From assembly GCF_004402045.1 (NCBI RefSeq), contig NZ_SOMG01000009.1:1-47960 (forward strand): 47,960 bases of DNA. Reading direction: 5' to 3'. Shown here piece by piece: positions 1 to 8,194 of the stretch. The DNA comes from Lelliottia nimipressuralis. GTDB lineage: Bacteria > Pseudomonadota > Gammaproteobacteria > Enterobacterales > Enterobacteriaceae. The notes under the pieces were generated by a model, which was not told the DNA's origin, searched no databases, and worked only from the letters and a program-made list of their open reading frames with translations. The translations under genes and the position numbers were made by a program. How positions within the stretch are numbered: the stretch's first letter is position 1; each line of letters starts with the position of its first letter.

Positions 1-118
1 TACTAATATGTTTATTTTTTTTTTTTTTTTTTTTTTTTTGGGTTTTTTTTTGGGGGGGGGGGCGCCCCCCCCCCCCCCAGTTTTTTTTCCCCGGGGGCCC
101 CCCCCCCCCCCCCACCCG
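1..118. other. Homopolymer runs at contig edge, probable artefact
   Basis: The first ~118 bases are long runs of T, then G, C, T, C, G and C, with almost no other bases. Normal enterobacterial sequence begins only about 15 bases before the trmJ stop codon. No gene or known repeat explains this. Runs ordered T, G, C look like low-quality read ends assembled at a contig edge. A short open frame can be read through it, but it encodes only F, G and P runs and is not credible. Confidence 0.85.
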
Positions 119-132
119 GCGAACAGACGACA

Positions 133-858
133 CTACTCTTTATTCTTCTGCTCAATCGACGCCAGAATCCCGCGCAGGATATTCAGCTCCTGGCTTTCAG
201 GGCGCGCACGGGTGAACATGCGACGCAGCTTGTTCATCACCTGACCTGGATGGCCTTCACGGATAAAGCCGGTTGAGAGCAACGTCTGCTCCAGGTGGCC
301 ATAAAAGCGCTCCAGATCGTCTACCAGCGGGTAGGCCGTCTCTTCTTTATGTTCTACCTCTTTCTCCTGCGTCGCCAGCCAGGCCATACGCACTTCATAG
401 GCGATTACCTGCACCGCCATCGCCAGGTTCAGGGAACTGTATTCCGGGTTCGCCGCTATGGCGACGTGGTAGTGGCATTTCTGCAGTTCGTCGTTGGTCA
501 GGCCAACGCGCTCGCGGCCGAATACCAGCGCAACCGGTGCCTGTTCAGCCTCAGAAACACTTTTCAGGCCACATTCACGCGGGTCCAGCATTGGCCACGG
601 CAGCGTACGCGAGCGCGCGCTGGTCCCCACCACCAGGCTGCAACCGGCCAGGGCTTCGTCAAGGGTATCAACGATCTGCGCATTGCCGATCACGTCACTG
701 GCACCGGCCGCCAGAGCAATAGCCTGCGAGTCGGGTTTTACCAGCGGGTTAACCAGCCACAGGTTCGTTAAGCCCATGGTTTTCATAGCGCGGGCAACGG
801 AGCCCATGTTGCCAGTGTGCGATGTTTCGACCAGCACGATTCGAATGTTTTGCAGCAT
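133..858 (-). CDS. trmJ: tRNA (cytidine/uridine-32-2'-O)-methyltransferase TrmJ
   Basis: This SPOUT-family enzyme uses S-adenosylmethionine to methylate the 2'-O of tRNA position 32. The 241-residue product begins [17 protein letters not shown] and keeps the family's knot-forming motifs: Arg23 in the N-terminal substrate loop, FGRERVGL at residues 113-120 and SSLNLA at 141-146. Its C-terminus is a few residues shorter than I recall for E. coli TrmJ (246). It is divergent from suhB, as in E. coli. The iscR operon that normally follows would lie beyond the artefactual window edge. The ATG start is followed at once by the conserved N-terminus. The assignment is strong. Confidence 0.95.
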   Translation of the reverse strand: MLQNIRIVLVETSHTGNMGSVARAMKTMGLTNLWLVNPLVKPDSQAIALAAGASDVIGNAQIVDTLDEALAGCSLVVGTSARSRTLPWPMLDPRECGLKSVSEAEQAPVALVFGRERVGLTNDELQKCHYHVAIAANPEYSSLNLAMAVQVIAYEVRMAWLATQEKEVEHKEETAYPLVDDLERFYGHLEQTLLSTGFIREGHPGQVMNKLRRMFTRARPESQELNILRGILASIEQKNKE

Positions 859-916
859 AATTTTTAATGTCTGAATTCAGTGTCTGAAGAATATTCCGGC
901 ATATTATCATAAACGG

Positions 917-945
917 GAGACATAATCCGATCCCGCTGCTATACT
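917..945 (+). promoter_or_regulatory. Candidate sigma-70 promoter of suhB
   Basis: A -35-like GAGACA (917-922) and a -10 TATACT (940-945) are separated by 17 bases. This would put the transcription start about 40 bases before the suhB ATG. It is a pattern match only. Confidence 0.4.
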
Positions 946-989
946 CTGCGCCGATTTTCCTGTTCTTTAACATCCAGTGAGAGAGACCG

Positions 990-1793
990 ATGCATCCGAT
1001 GCTGACCATCGCCGTGCGCGCAGCGCGCAAGGCGGGTAATGTAATTGCCAAACACTACGAAACGCCAGACTCCGTAGAAACCAGCCAGAAAGGCAGCAAT
1101 GATTTCGTGACTAACGTCGATAAAGCCGCAGAAGCGATTATTATCGAAACAATCCGCAAATCTTACCCGCAGCACACCATCATCACCGAAGAAAGCGGTG
1201 AACATGAAGGTACCGATCAGGATGTTCAATGGGTTATCGATCCACTGGATGGCACCACCAACTTCGTAAAACGCCTGCCACACTTCTCTGTGTCTATCGC
1301 AGTACGCATTAAAGGCCGTACTGAAGTCGCCGTTGTTTACGATCCAATGCGTAACGAACTGTTCACCGCTACCCGCGGTCAGGGCGCACAGCTGAACGGC
1401 TACCGTCTGCGCTGCAGCAACGCACGCGATCTGGACGGCACCATCCTGGCGACCGGTTTCCCGTTCAAGGCGAAACAGCACGCGACCACCTATATGAATA
1501 TCCTGGGCAAACTGTTTACCGAATGTGCGGACTTCCGTCGTACCGGTTCTGCGGCGCTGGATCTGGCCTACGTGGCAACCGGCCGCGTTGATGGCTACTT
1601 CGAACTGTCACTGAAGCCATGGGATTTTGCGGCGGGCGAGCTGATCGCGCGTGAAGCAGGTGCGATCGTATGCGATTTCACCGGCGGCCATAACTACATG
1701 TCTACCGGCAACATCGTTGCAGGTAACCCACGCGTTGTTAAAGCCATGCTGGCAAACATGCGTGATGAACTGAGCGATGCGCTGAAGCGCTAA
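990..1793 (+). CDS. suhB: Inositol-1-monophosphatase / NusA-associated factor SuhB
   Basis: SuhB is a Mg2+-dependent phosphatase of the inositol monophosphatase family. In enterics it also joins the rRNA antitermination complex with Nus factors. The 267-residue product has full family length. It carries the metal-binding Glu67 in the EESG motif, Asp84 and Asp87 in DPLDGTTN, and the C-terminal WDFAAGELIAREAGA motif with the third metal-binding Asp. It is transcribed away from trmJ, with a candidate promoter about 45 bases upstream. A GC-rich hairpin follows the stop codon and separates it from the convergent transporter gene. Confidence 0.97.
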   Translation: MHPMLTIAVRAARKAGNVIAKHYETPDSVETSQKGSNDFVTNVDKAAEAIIIETIRKSYPQHTIITEESGEHEGTDQDVQWVIDPLDGTTNFVKRLPHFSVSIAVRIKGRTEVAVVYDPMRNELFTATRGQGAQLNGYRLRCSNARDLDGTILATGFPFKAKQHATTYMNILGKLFTECADFRRTGSAALDLAYVATGRVDGYFELSLKPWDFAAGELIAREAGAIVCDFTGGHNYMSTGNIVAGNPRVVKAMLANMRDELSDALKR

Positions 1794-1803
1794 TGCCGAA
1801 AAT

Positions 1804-1826
1804 TCCCTCTCCCTGTGGGAGAGGGG
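1804..1826. repeat. REP-like CCCTCTCCC/GGGAGAGGG hairpin
   Basis: CCCTCTCCC at 1805-1813 pairs perfectly with GGGAGAGGG at 1817-1825 across a three-base loop. It lies between two convergent genes, where it could help end transcription, but neither strand has a long T run. The same CCCTC/GAGGG theme appears at 25383-25421, so it belongs to a dispersed repeat family. Confidence 0.65.
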
Positions 1827-1833
1827 ATCCCAA

Positions 1834-2814
1834 CTAAAACGGCCGCAATCCCCTTCCTGGCGGCACCGCACTCATCCACATCGTCACCGCCGCCACCAGC
1901 AAAATCAAGCCCCCCGCCAGCGCAAGCGTTGTCCAGCCAACCTGCCGCCATAGCACCGGCGTTTTATTGCCGCTGAGTTTGACCGCCAGCTGACGGAAGC
2001 TGTGAACCAGCAGAGCCAGAGACGAAATCGTCAATGACGTTCCTGCCGCCATCGCCAGCGCAGACAGCATTCCCCAGCCGAACACGCCAATCACCTTACT
2101 GAACAGCAGCACCATGATTGCTCCCGAGCACGGGCGCATGCCCATCGAAAGCACAATCATCAGCCGCGCGCGCCAGTCATCGCCACTCTGTAATTGTTCC
2201 TGCGTGGGCAGATGCTGATGCCCGCAGCCGCAGTTTTCATCATGCACGTGGTGCGGCATGAAGGTTTTAAATTTCGGTTTTTGCAGCAGCACGCGCAGTT
2301 TTTTCAGCGCCCGCCAGCAGAGGATAAGCCCCAGCACGCCCACCAGTGCATAACTCCCCTTCTCCAGCCAGAAGCTGCTCATATGCAGCTGGCGCGCGGG
2401 AAGCTGTAACAGCGAAAGGACAACCACGACCAGCCCGATAGCCACGCCCCCCTGAAGCAGCGAAGAGGCCAGCGTCAGGCCGATACTCGATTTCAGCTTC
2501 GACGGATGTGTGGCGAGCCAGGTCGTGATGACGATTTTGCCGTGCCCCGGCCCCAGCGCGTGCAGAACGCCATAGATAAAACTGAACGCCAGCAGGGAAC
2601 CGCCCGCTTTAGACGGGTTATCCGCTACCGCTTTGAGTAACCCGCTCATCTGCTGGTTGACCTCACGCTGCCAGACAATGCTTTTCATCATCACCTGCGG
2701 CCAGGCCTGCCACAGCCACAGCGCGCCGCAAACGGCCAGCAGTAAAAAGAGCGCCAGCGGCCAGAGATGCAGCCAGCGGCGCGGCTTTCGAACGGACGAG
2801 GCGATCACTGACAT
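1834..2814 (-). CDS. NicO-family nickel/cobalt-type transporter
   Basis: This 326-residue membrane protein belongs to the NiCoT/NicO (RcnA-like) family. It carries the family signatures HALGPGHGK at residues 85-93 and RPCSGA at 227-232, and about six to seven hydrophobic segments. The loop between them is rich in His and Cys (residues 188-201, including CGCGHQH), as expected for a metal-binding segment. NicO proteins move Ni2+ or Co2+, but neither the metal nor the direction (uptake or efflux) can be read from sequence. Its start overlaps the end of the upstream DUF1007 gene by 10 bases, so the two are probably translated together. E. coli has no such gene between suhB and csiE. Confidence 0.85.
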   Translation of the reverse strand: MSVIASSVRKPRRWLHLWPLALFLLLAVCGALWLWQAWPQVMMKSIVWQREVNQQMSGLLKAVADNPSKAGGSLLAFSFIYGVLHALGPGHGKIVITTWLATHPSKLKSSIGLTLASSLLQGGVAIGLVVVVLSLLQLPARQLHMSSFWLEKGSYALVGVLGLILCWRALKKLRVLLQKPKFKTFMPHHVHDENCGCGHQHLPTQEQLQSGDDWRARLMIVLSMGMRPCSGAIMVLLFSKVIGVFGWGMLSALAMAAGTSLTISSLALLVHSFRQLAVKLSGNKTPVLWRQVGWTTLALAGGLILLVAAVTMWMSAVPPGRGLRPF

Positions 2815-3443
2815 TGTAACGTTACCTCCTGCGCGAACTGTTTACCCAACTCCATATCCTCAGGCGGTGCATCTTCCTTGTCGAGAGAGACCGCAAAGTT
2901 CAGCGTCTCTTCGCTTGGCTTCGGCGTATGCACCGCGAGCTTGCAGGTTTTTTGCAGGACAGTCGGCAGCTGCACGTCACTCTTCTGTGCATAACGCATA
3001 TCAACGTAGTAGGTGGGATCGAACGTGGAAAAGGTGTATGTCTGCCCTGCCAGCGGCTGCGGATGCGCCAGGGGAAGCACAAACGTCAGCACCGCCTGAT
3101 GCCCGTCCCGCGTCATGCCGTATTCCGTGGGACGGTTCAGAAATTTGACCTTTTGTCCGTTATGCCAGAACTCAGTAAAGTAGTGCTGGCCGAGCACGTT
3201 GGCCATCACTTCCGCCGCCAGCTTTTTCCAGATTTCATCACCGGGCTTCGCGTTCCCCGCATCATAGAGCAGGTCAGCCGAGGTGATTTCATCCATCGTC
3301 CAGCGCATTTTCAGTCCGCTCAGCTGCGTGCCGTCGGTGACCAGCTCGGTTTTGAGGGCAATAAAACTGTGAGGGTGTGCGCTGGCAGTGAAACCGATCG
3401 CCGCCAAAAATAACGCCATCGCACTTTGTTTAACTGTTTGCAT
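2805..3443 (-). CDS. Periplasmic DUF1007-family protein, partner of NicO transporter
   Basis: This predicted secreted protein of 212 residues has an N-terminal signal peptide (hydrophobic ALFLAAIGF core, cleavage near ASA) followed directly by HPHSF, a His-containing mature N-terminus. It matches the DUF1007 family, whose biochemical role is not established. I chose the ATG at 3443 because a GAGGA ribosome-binding site sits five bases before it; a TTG one codon upstream is less likely. The gene overlaps the following NicO gene by 10 bases. Translational coupling, periplasmic location and the His-rich N-terminus suggest a metal-binding or transport-assisting role, which is inference. Confidence 0.8.
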   Translation of the reverse strand: MQTVKQSAMALFLAAIGFTASAHPHSFIALKTELVTDGTQLSGLKMRWTMDEITSADLLYDAGNAKPGDEIWKKLAAEVMANVLGQHYFTEFWHNGQKVKFLNRPTEYGMTRDGHQAVLTFVLPLAHPQPLAGQTYTFSTFDPTYYVDMRYAQKSDVQLPTVLQKTCKLAVHTPKPSEETLNFAVSLDKEDAPPEDMELGKQFAQEVTLQCQ

Positions 3444-3568
3444 CAATTCCTCACGTCAAAAATTCTGTGATGTTCCCCAGCAATCCTGAGTGAAAGGCCT
3501 GCCGACGCGCTTTTCAGCGCCCATCCTTTAGCTATTCTTATCAAACATTCACACTGGATACCCGACAG

Positions 3569-4846
3569 ATGATGCCGACGCTTGAAATTCCATCTGTGCT
3601 TTCCAGTTCGCAGCGCCGCTGCCAGGTGCTTTTAATGCTTTACCTGCCCGATGCTGCCGTCACCGCACAGAGCATAATCGCTGCCAACGGCGTGGACGAC
3701 GCGATGGCACGGCAAGATATAGCCGAGACGCGCGATGAAATCCAGCGCTATCACCGGCTGGATATCGTCACGCACCACGACGGCTGCTACCGGATTGAAG
3801 GCACAGCCCTGAATCAGCGTTTATGCCTGCTGCACTGGCTGCGCCGGGCACTGCGGCTTTGTCCGCAATTTGTCTCACACCAGTTTACCCCGGCATTAAA
3901 AACCGCGCTTAAACAACACGGCATTGCGCGGCCGCTTTACGACGATGCAAACCTGCGAGCGTTGATCAACTTCTGCTCGCGCAAGCTCCAGCGCCAGTTT
4001 GAATGCCGCGACGTCCAGTTTTTACAGCTCTATTTGCAATACTGCCTTATTCAGCACCAACTGGGGAATACCCCGCAGTTTTCCCACACTCAGCGCAGCT
4101 GGACCCAGTCGAGAGGGGAGTATTTTACAGCGCAGGAGATCGTCCGGCACTGGAAACGGCGCGTCCCGCAGGGTGCTCACGGCGATGAACAACTGTTTCT
4201 GGCGCTCCTGTTTATGATGCTCCGCACGCCCGATCCGGTGCTCGATAAACACCAGCAGGACCAACGTTTGCGCCGGGCCATCGTGCGCATGGTGGCGCGT
4301 TTTCGCTCGCAGACCGGGATGAACTTCAGCGATGAGCAAGGGCTGACCGATCAGCTGTATATTCATCTTGCTCAGGCGCTGGACCGCTCGCTGTTTGAGA
4401 TCGGCATCGACAATAGCCTGCCGGAGGAGATCCATCGCCTCTATCCCCGACTGTTACGTACAACAAAGGAAGCGCTGTTCGAGCTGGAAGCGGAATTTGG
4501 GCTGCGTTTTTCCGATGAAGAGATGAGCCTTGTCGCGGTCATTTTCGGTGCCTGGCTGATGCAGGAGACCGATCTGCACGAAAAACAGGTGATCCTGCTG
4601 ACGGGAGACGATAAAGCCTGTGAGGATCTGATTGAACAGCAGCTTCGCGAGCTGACGCTGCTGCCGCTCAATATTCGCTATCTGACGCTGCAGGCTTTCC
4701 AGAAAGAGGGGGCACCGCGCGAGGCCGCGCTGGTTATCACCCCCTACCCTACAGTCCTGCCGCTGTTCTCGCCGCCGTTGATTCATGCCGTTGAGACATT
4801 AAACGCGCAGCAGCAAGAACATATTCGCGCCATGCTGGAATCATAG
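3569..4846 (+). CDS. csiE: Stationary-phase inducible protein CsiE
   Basis: The 425-residue product matches E. coli CsiE, a stationary-phase-induced protein whose molecular role is unknown. The N-terminus looks like a helix-turn-helix region of the BglG-antiterminator/PRD type. The middle and C-terminal parts resemble PTS regulation domains, with segments such as LEAEFGLRFSDEEMSLVAVIFGAWL. The last six bases overlap the end of convergent hcaT, so the two stop codons interlock. As in E. coli, it is followed by hcaT on the opposite strand. No promoter was confidently identified. Confidence 0.9.
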   Translation: MMPTLEIPSVLSSSQRRCQVLLMLYLPDAAVTAQSIIAANGVDDAMARQDIAETRDEIQRYHRLDIVTHHDGCYRIEGTALNQRLCLLHWLRRALRLCPQFVSHQFTPALKTALKQHGIARPLYDDANLRALINFCSRKLQRQFECRDVQFLQLYLQYCLIQHQLGNTPQFSHTQRSWTQSRGEYFTAQEIVRHWKRRVPQGAHGDEQLFLALLFMMLRTPDPVLDKHQQDQRLRRAIVRMVARFRSQTGMNFSDEQGLTDQLYIHLAQALDRSLFEIGIDNSLPEEIHRLYPRLLRTTKEALFELEAEFGLRFSDEEMSLVAVIFGAWLMQETDLHEKQVILLTGDDKACEDLIEQQLRELTLLPLNIRYLTLQAFQKEGAPREAALVITPYPTVLPLFSPPLIHAVETLNAQQQEHIRAMLES

Positions 4847-5986
4847 CGACGGGCGAGCGGCCACTTTAGGGCGAACAACGATTGCAGGTAAGGCAACCAG
4901 TGCCATTACCCAGAAGACACCATGCCCCAGATGCTGGTAGAGGAACCCCGCAAAGACCGTCATGATCGCAATACTGCCCCCCATTGCGACCGCCGAATAC
5001 ACCGCCTGCAGACGAATAACGTCCCCACCTTCGCGCGCAGCGATATAGCGCATCGCCGCCAGATGACACACGGTAAACGTGCCGCAGTGAAGAATTTGCG
5101 CCACAATCAGCCACGGCAGATCGGTCGTCCAGCCCATAATGCCCCAGCGCGCCACGCCGCACACGGCGGAAAGCAGCAGCAGGTCACGCGCGCCAAAGCG
5201 ACGGAACAGCTTTTTGCTCAGAGCGAATATAACGACTTCGGCCACTACCCCCAGCGACCACAGGTAGCCGACGGCAGAAGCAGAATATCCCGCACCCTGC
5301 CAGTAGATGGCGCTGAACCCATAGTACGCCGCGTGTGCCCCCTGAAGCAGACAAACACACGCCAGAAAACGCCAGCTTTGTGCGACCAGGCTCCGCCAGG
5401 CGGGCCAGCCTGCGCTCTCCTGATGGCGGCTTTCTCCTTGCGGCATTACTGACGGCCGCAGCAGCATGCCCAACAGCATAGAGGTTATGCCGATGCTCAA
5501 CAGGGCAAGAATGGCGCGGTAATCGTAAAGGCTAACCAGTTTACCCACCAACGCAGAGCCAATCACAAACGCAATGGAGCCCCACAGGCGCACGCGACCG
5601 TAGTCCATGGTGATCTGCTTTTGCCAGGTGTTCGCCAGGGCATCCGTCAGCGGCACCAGCGGTGAGAAGAACAGGTTAAAGCCAACCATTATCACCATCA
5701 GCCAGGCAAACTGATTGCTGACCCAGAAGCAGGCCACAAAGACCAGCGTCAGCAGCGCAAGAATACGCACAGCCTTGATCAGTAAGGAGGGATCGCTGAC
5801 GCGCGGGGCAATCAGCAGGCTGCCGAGGAAACGCGCCACCAGCCCGGCCCCCAGCAGGACACCGATGGTCTCAGGAGTCAGGCCGATACCCTTGAGCCAG
5901 ACGCTCCAGAAGGGCAGAAAAATACCGTAGCTAAAGAAATAGGTGAAATAACTGAGCGCCAGCCAGCGCGTGGAATGCAAGACCAT
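4841..5986 (-). CDS. hcaT: MFS transporter HcaT (3-phenylpropionate type)
   Basis: The 381-residue, 12-helix major-facilitator protein is close to E. coli HcaT, a probable 3-phenylpropionate importer. The start at 5986 gives the conserved MVLHSTRWLALSYFTYFFSY N-terminus and is preceded by a GGGAGGG ribosome-binding site about six bases away. A longer frame reaching 6040 lacks such a site. In E. coli, hcaT sits beside the hcaR regulator and the hcaEFCBD dioxygenase operon. Here none of these is present: the next gene is yphA, so the transporter stands alone. Its substrate in this organism is therefore uncertain. Confidence 0.88.
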   Translation of the reverse strand: MVLHSTRWLALSYFTYFFSYGIFLPFWSVWLKGIGLTPETIGVLLGAGLVARFLGSLLIAPRVSDPSLLIKAVRILALLTLVFVACFWVSNQFAWLMVIMVGFNLFFSPLVPLTDALANTWQKQITMDYGRVRLWGSIAFVIGSALVGKLVSLYDYRAILALLSIGITSMLLGMLLRPSVMPQGESRHQESAGWPAWRSLVAQSWRFLACVCLLQGAHAAYYGFSAIYWQGAGYSASAVGYLWSLGVVAEVVIFALSKKLFRRFGARDLLLLSAVCGVARWGIMGWTTDLPWLIVAQILHCGTFTVCHLAAMRYIAAREGGDVIRLQAVYSAVAMGGSIAIMTVFAGFLYQHLGHGVFWVMALVALPAIVVRPKVAARPSL

Positions 5987-6159
5987 GAATCCCTCCCGAA
6001 ATCGAGGCCATAGTCTGGCGAGAATATAAAAATTAAGCAAGTCGATAGCCTGCTATAAATTAACGAAAAATTAACATCTTGTGCAGTCGCCTGGCTTATG
6101 GCAGGGAATGAAAATATGTATTACGTTTAAATTACTCCACTTGCAGAGGTTTTTCTGCC

Positions 6160-6582
6160 ATGAACTCACTACGTTATTTCGATTTCGGTCAGTCACGTCA
6201 CCTGCTGCTGTTGATTGGCCGCATCGCGCTTGTCGTGCTGTTTATTATCTTTGGTTATCCAAAACTGACGGGGTTTAGCGGCACCGTACAATATATGACC
6301 TCGCTGGGCACGCCGATGCCCATGCTGGCGGCCATTATTGCGGTGGTGATGGAAGTGCCTGCCGCCATCCTGATCGTACTGGGCTTTTTCACCCGCCCTC
6401 TCGCGGTACTGTTTGTGTTTTACACGCTGGGCACCGCGGTAATTGGTCATCACTACTGGGATATGACCGGTGATGCGGTTGTGCCGAATATGATTAACTT
6501 CTACAAGAATATCAGTATTGCGGGCGCTTTTATTTTACTGGCCATCGTCGGTCCCGGTGCCATTTCCCTGGACCGGCGTTAA
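6160..6582 (+). CDS. yphA: DoxX-family inner membrane protein YphA
   Basis: The 140-residue membrane protein of the DoxX family matches E. coli YphA along its length. Four hydrophobic segments are visible, and the [10 protein letters not shown] motif lies in a loop before the last one. Its function is not established; DoxX relatives are linked to redox or respiratory processes. The ATG follows a short upstream region shared with divergent hcaT. A bidirectional terminator just after the stop also serves glyA. In E. coli, yphB to yphH lie between yphA and glyA; here they are absent. Confidence 0.88.
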   Translation: MNSLRYFDFGQSRHLLLLIGRIALVVLFIIFGYPKLTGFSGTVQYMTSLGTPMPMLAAIIAVVMEVPAAILIVLGFFTRPLAVLFVFYTLGTAVIGHHYWDMTGDAVVPNMINFYKNISIAGAFILLAIVGPGAISLDRR

Positions 6583-6587
6583 GCCAT

Positions 6588-6617
6588 AAAAAAAGGCCGC
6601 AAGCGCGGCCTTTTTTA
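6588..6617. terminator. Bidirectional intrinsic terminator, yphA / glyA
   Basis: GGCCGC (6595-6600) pairs with GCGGCC (6605-6610) across an AAGC loop. Seven A's precede the stem and six T's follow it, so it can terminate both the plus-strand yphA and the minus-strand glyA transcripts. Confidence 0.9.
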
Positions 6618-6636
6618 TTTCTGCACAGCAGAGGAA

Positions 6637-7890
6637 TTATGCGTATACCGGGAAGCGTGCGCAGATATCCAGAACTTTACCTTTAACGCGCTCAATAACT
6701 GCTTCGTCATTGATGTTGTCCAGAACGTCACACATCCAGCCTGCCAGTTCTTTCACTTCCGCTTCTTTAAAGCCGCGGCGAGTCACAGCCGGAGAACCGA
6801 TACGGATACCGGAAGTCACAAACGGGCTCTTCGGATCGTTTGGCACGCTGTTTTTGTTCACGGTGATGTTGGCGCGGCCCAGGGCTGCGTCAGCTTCTTT
6901 ACCGGTCAGGTTTTTATCAACCAGATCCAGCAGGAACAGGTGGTTTTCAGTACCGCCAGACACCACTTTGTAGCCACGGTTCAGGAACACTTCCACCATC
7001 GCTTTGGCGTTCTTAGCAACCTGCTGCTGGTAAACTTTGAACTCTGGCTCCATCGCTTCTTTCAGTGCTACCGCTTTTGCCGCGATAACGTGCATCAGAG
7101 GGCCGCCCTGCGCGCTTGGGAACACAGCGGAGTTCAGTTTTTTGTAGAGCTCTTCATCACCGCCTTTCGCCAGGATCAGGCCACCGCGTGGACCCGCCAG
7201 GGTTTTGTGAGTGGTGGTGGTCACAACGTGAGCATGTGGAACCGGGTTCGGGTAAACGCCTGCGGCAATCAGACCGGCAACGTGCGCCATGTCGACGAAC
7301 AGGTAAGCGCCGATGCTGTCTGCGATTTCACGCATTTTTGCCCAGTCAACGATACCGGAATAAGCAGAGAAACCACCGATGATCATCTTCGGCTTGTGCT
7401 CTTTGGCCTGCTTAGCCATGTCTTCGTAATCAATTTTACCGGACTCATCAATACCGTAAGGGATGATGTTGTACAGTTTACCGGAGAAGTTAACCGGGGA
7501 GCCGTGAGTCAGGTGGCCGCCCTGCGCCAGGTTCATACCCAGAACGGTATCGCCCGGTTGCAGCAGCGCAGTGTAGACCGCGAAGTTAGCCTGAGAGCCA
7601 GAGTGTGGCTGGACGTTCGCGTAGTCAGCGCCAAAGAGTTCTTTCGCACGGTCGATAGCGAGCTGCTCAACGATATCAACGTACTCGCAACCGCCGTAAT
7701 AGCGTTTGCCTGGGTAACCTTCAGCATATTTGTTGGTCAGCTGAGAACCCTGCGCCTGCATAACGCGCGGGCTGGTGTAGTTTTCGGAGGCGATCAGTTC
7801 GATGTGCTCTTCCTGACGTACTTTTTCCTGCTCCATAGCCTGCCACAGTTCGGCATCATAATCGGCAATGTTCATTTCACGCTTTAACAT
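6637..7890 (-). CDS. glyA: Serine hydroxymethyltransferase
   Basis: This pyridoxal-phosphate enzyme interconverts serine and glycine with tetrahydrofolate and is the main source of one-carbon units. The 417-residue product begins [19 protein letters not shown], identical in layout to E. coli GlyA. It carries the PLP-lysine motif [14 protein letters not shown] near residue 229. I placed the start at 7890, the second of two in-frame ATGs, because it gives the family length; the other adds only two residues. A PurR box lies about 120 bases upstream, matching the known purine control of glyA. It is divergent from hmp. Confidence 0.97.
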   Translation of the reverse strand: MLKREMNIADYDAELWQAMEQEKVRQEEHIELIASENYTSPRVMQAQGSQLTNKYAEGYPGKRYYGGCEYVDIVEQLAIDRAKELFGADYANVQPHSGSQANFAVYTALLQPGDTVLGMNLAQGGHLTHGSPVNFSGKLYNIIPYGIDESGKIDYEDMAKQAKEHKPKMIIGGFSAYSGIVDWAKMREIADSIGAYLFVDMAHVAGLIAAGVYPNPVPHAHVVTTTTHKTLAGPRGGLILAKGGDEELYKKLNSAVFPSAQGGPLMHVIAAKAVALKEAMEPEFKVYQQQVAKNAKAMVEVFLNRGYKVVSGGTENHLFLLDLVDKNLTGKEADAALGRANITVNKNSVPNDPKSPFVTSGIRIGSPAVTRRGFKEAEVKELAGWMCDVLDNINDEAVIERVKGKVLDICARFPVYA

Positions 7891-8007
7891 CCGCATCTCC
7901 TGACTCAGCTAACAAGTAAATTTTGGCCTGAAAAGGCAGTCCTGTTGGACGACGGGCAACAGTATAACTGATTAGTTCTGTGATAACAGGTCTTGACAAA
8001 CGATTTT

Positions 8008-8023
8008 ACGCAAACGTTTTCCT
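8008..8023. promoter_or_regulatory. PurR operator of glyA
   Basis: ACGCAAACGTTTTCCT matches the PurR consensus ACGCAAACGTTTTCGT at 15 of 16 positions. PurR control of glyA is established in E. coli. The purL upstream region has a second such box. Confidence 0.85.
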
Positions 8024-8120
8024 TCGCGCCACGCAAGGGTTTGAGGAATAAAGCCCTCGCCATTTTCAGCGGATTTCTTTTCAGGTTTGTGATGCATATT
8101 TTTCATCTTGCAAAGAACCA

Positions 8121-8148
8121 TTTACAACGCAGGGGTATTTTTTATAAG
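8121..8148 (+). promoter_or_regulatory. hmp promoter
   Basis: A -35 element TTTACA (8121-8126) and a -10 element TATAAG (8143-8148) are 16 bases apart. The -10 runs straight into the NsrR operator, which fits repression by blocking RNA polymerase. Confidence 0.7.
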
Positions 8149-8166
8149 ATGCATTTAAAATACATC
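8146..8166. promoter_or_regulatory. NsrR operator of hmp
   Basis: Two AGATGCAT-type half sites form the inverted repeat AAGATGCATTTAAAATACAT plus C. It differs little from the E. coli hmp NsrR site as I recall it and sits on the end of the -10 element. NsrR is the nitric-oxide-sensing repressor of hmp. Confidence 0.85.
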
Positions 8167-8194
8167 ATTAAAGTCACATCAGAAGGAAGCTGCT

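Larger units (their letters stand above)
7891..8194. promoter_or_regulatory. glyA-hmp divergent control region
   Basis: This 304-base region separates divergent glyA and hmp. It holds a PurR box (8008-8023) on the glyA side and an NsrR box overlapping the hmp -10 region (8146-8166), both listed separately. A TATACT motif on the minus strand near 7960 may be the glyA -10 element. E. coli also has MetR sites here; I could not place convincing ones in this sequence. Confidence 0.7.

Noticed and set aside
8..244. Open frame of 78 codons through the homopolymer block
   Set aside because: It is made of F, G and P runs from an apparent artefact, with its end antisense to trmJ.
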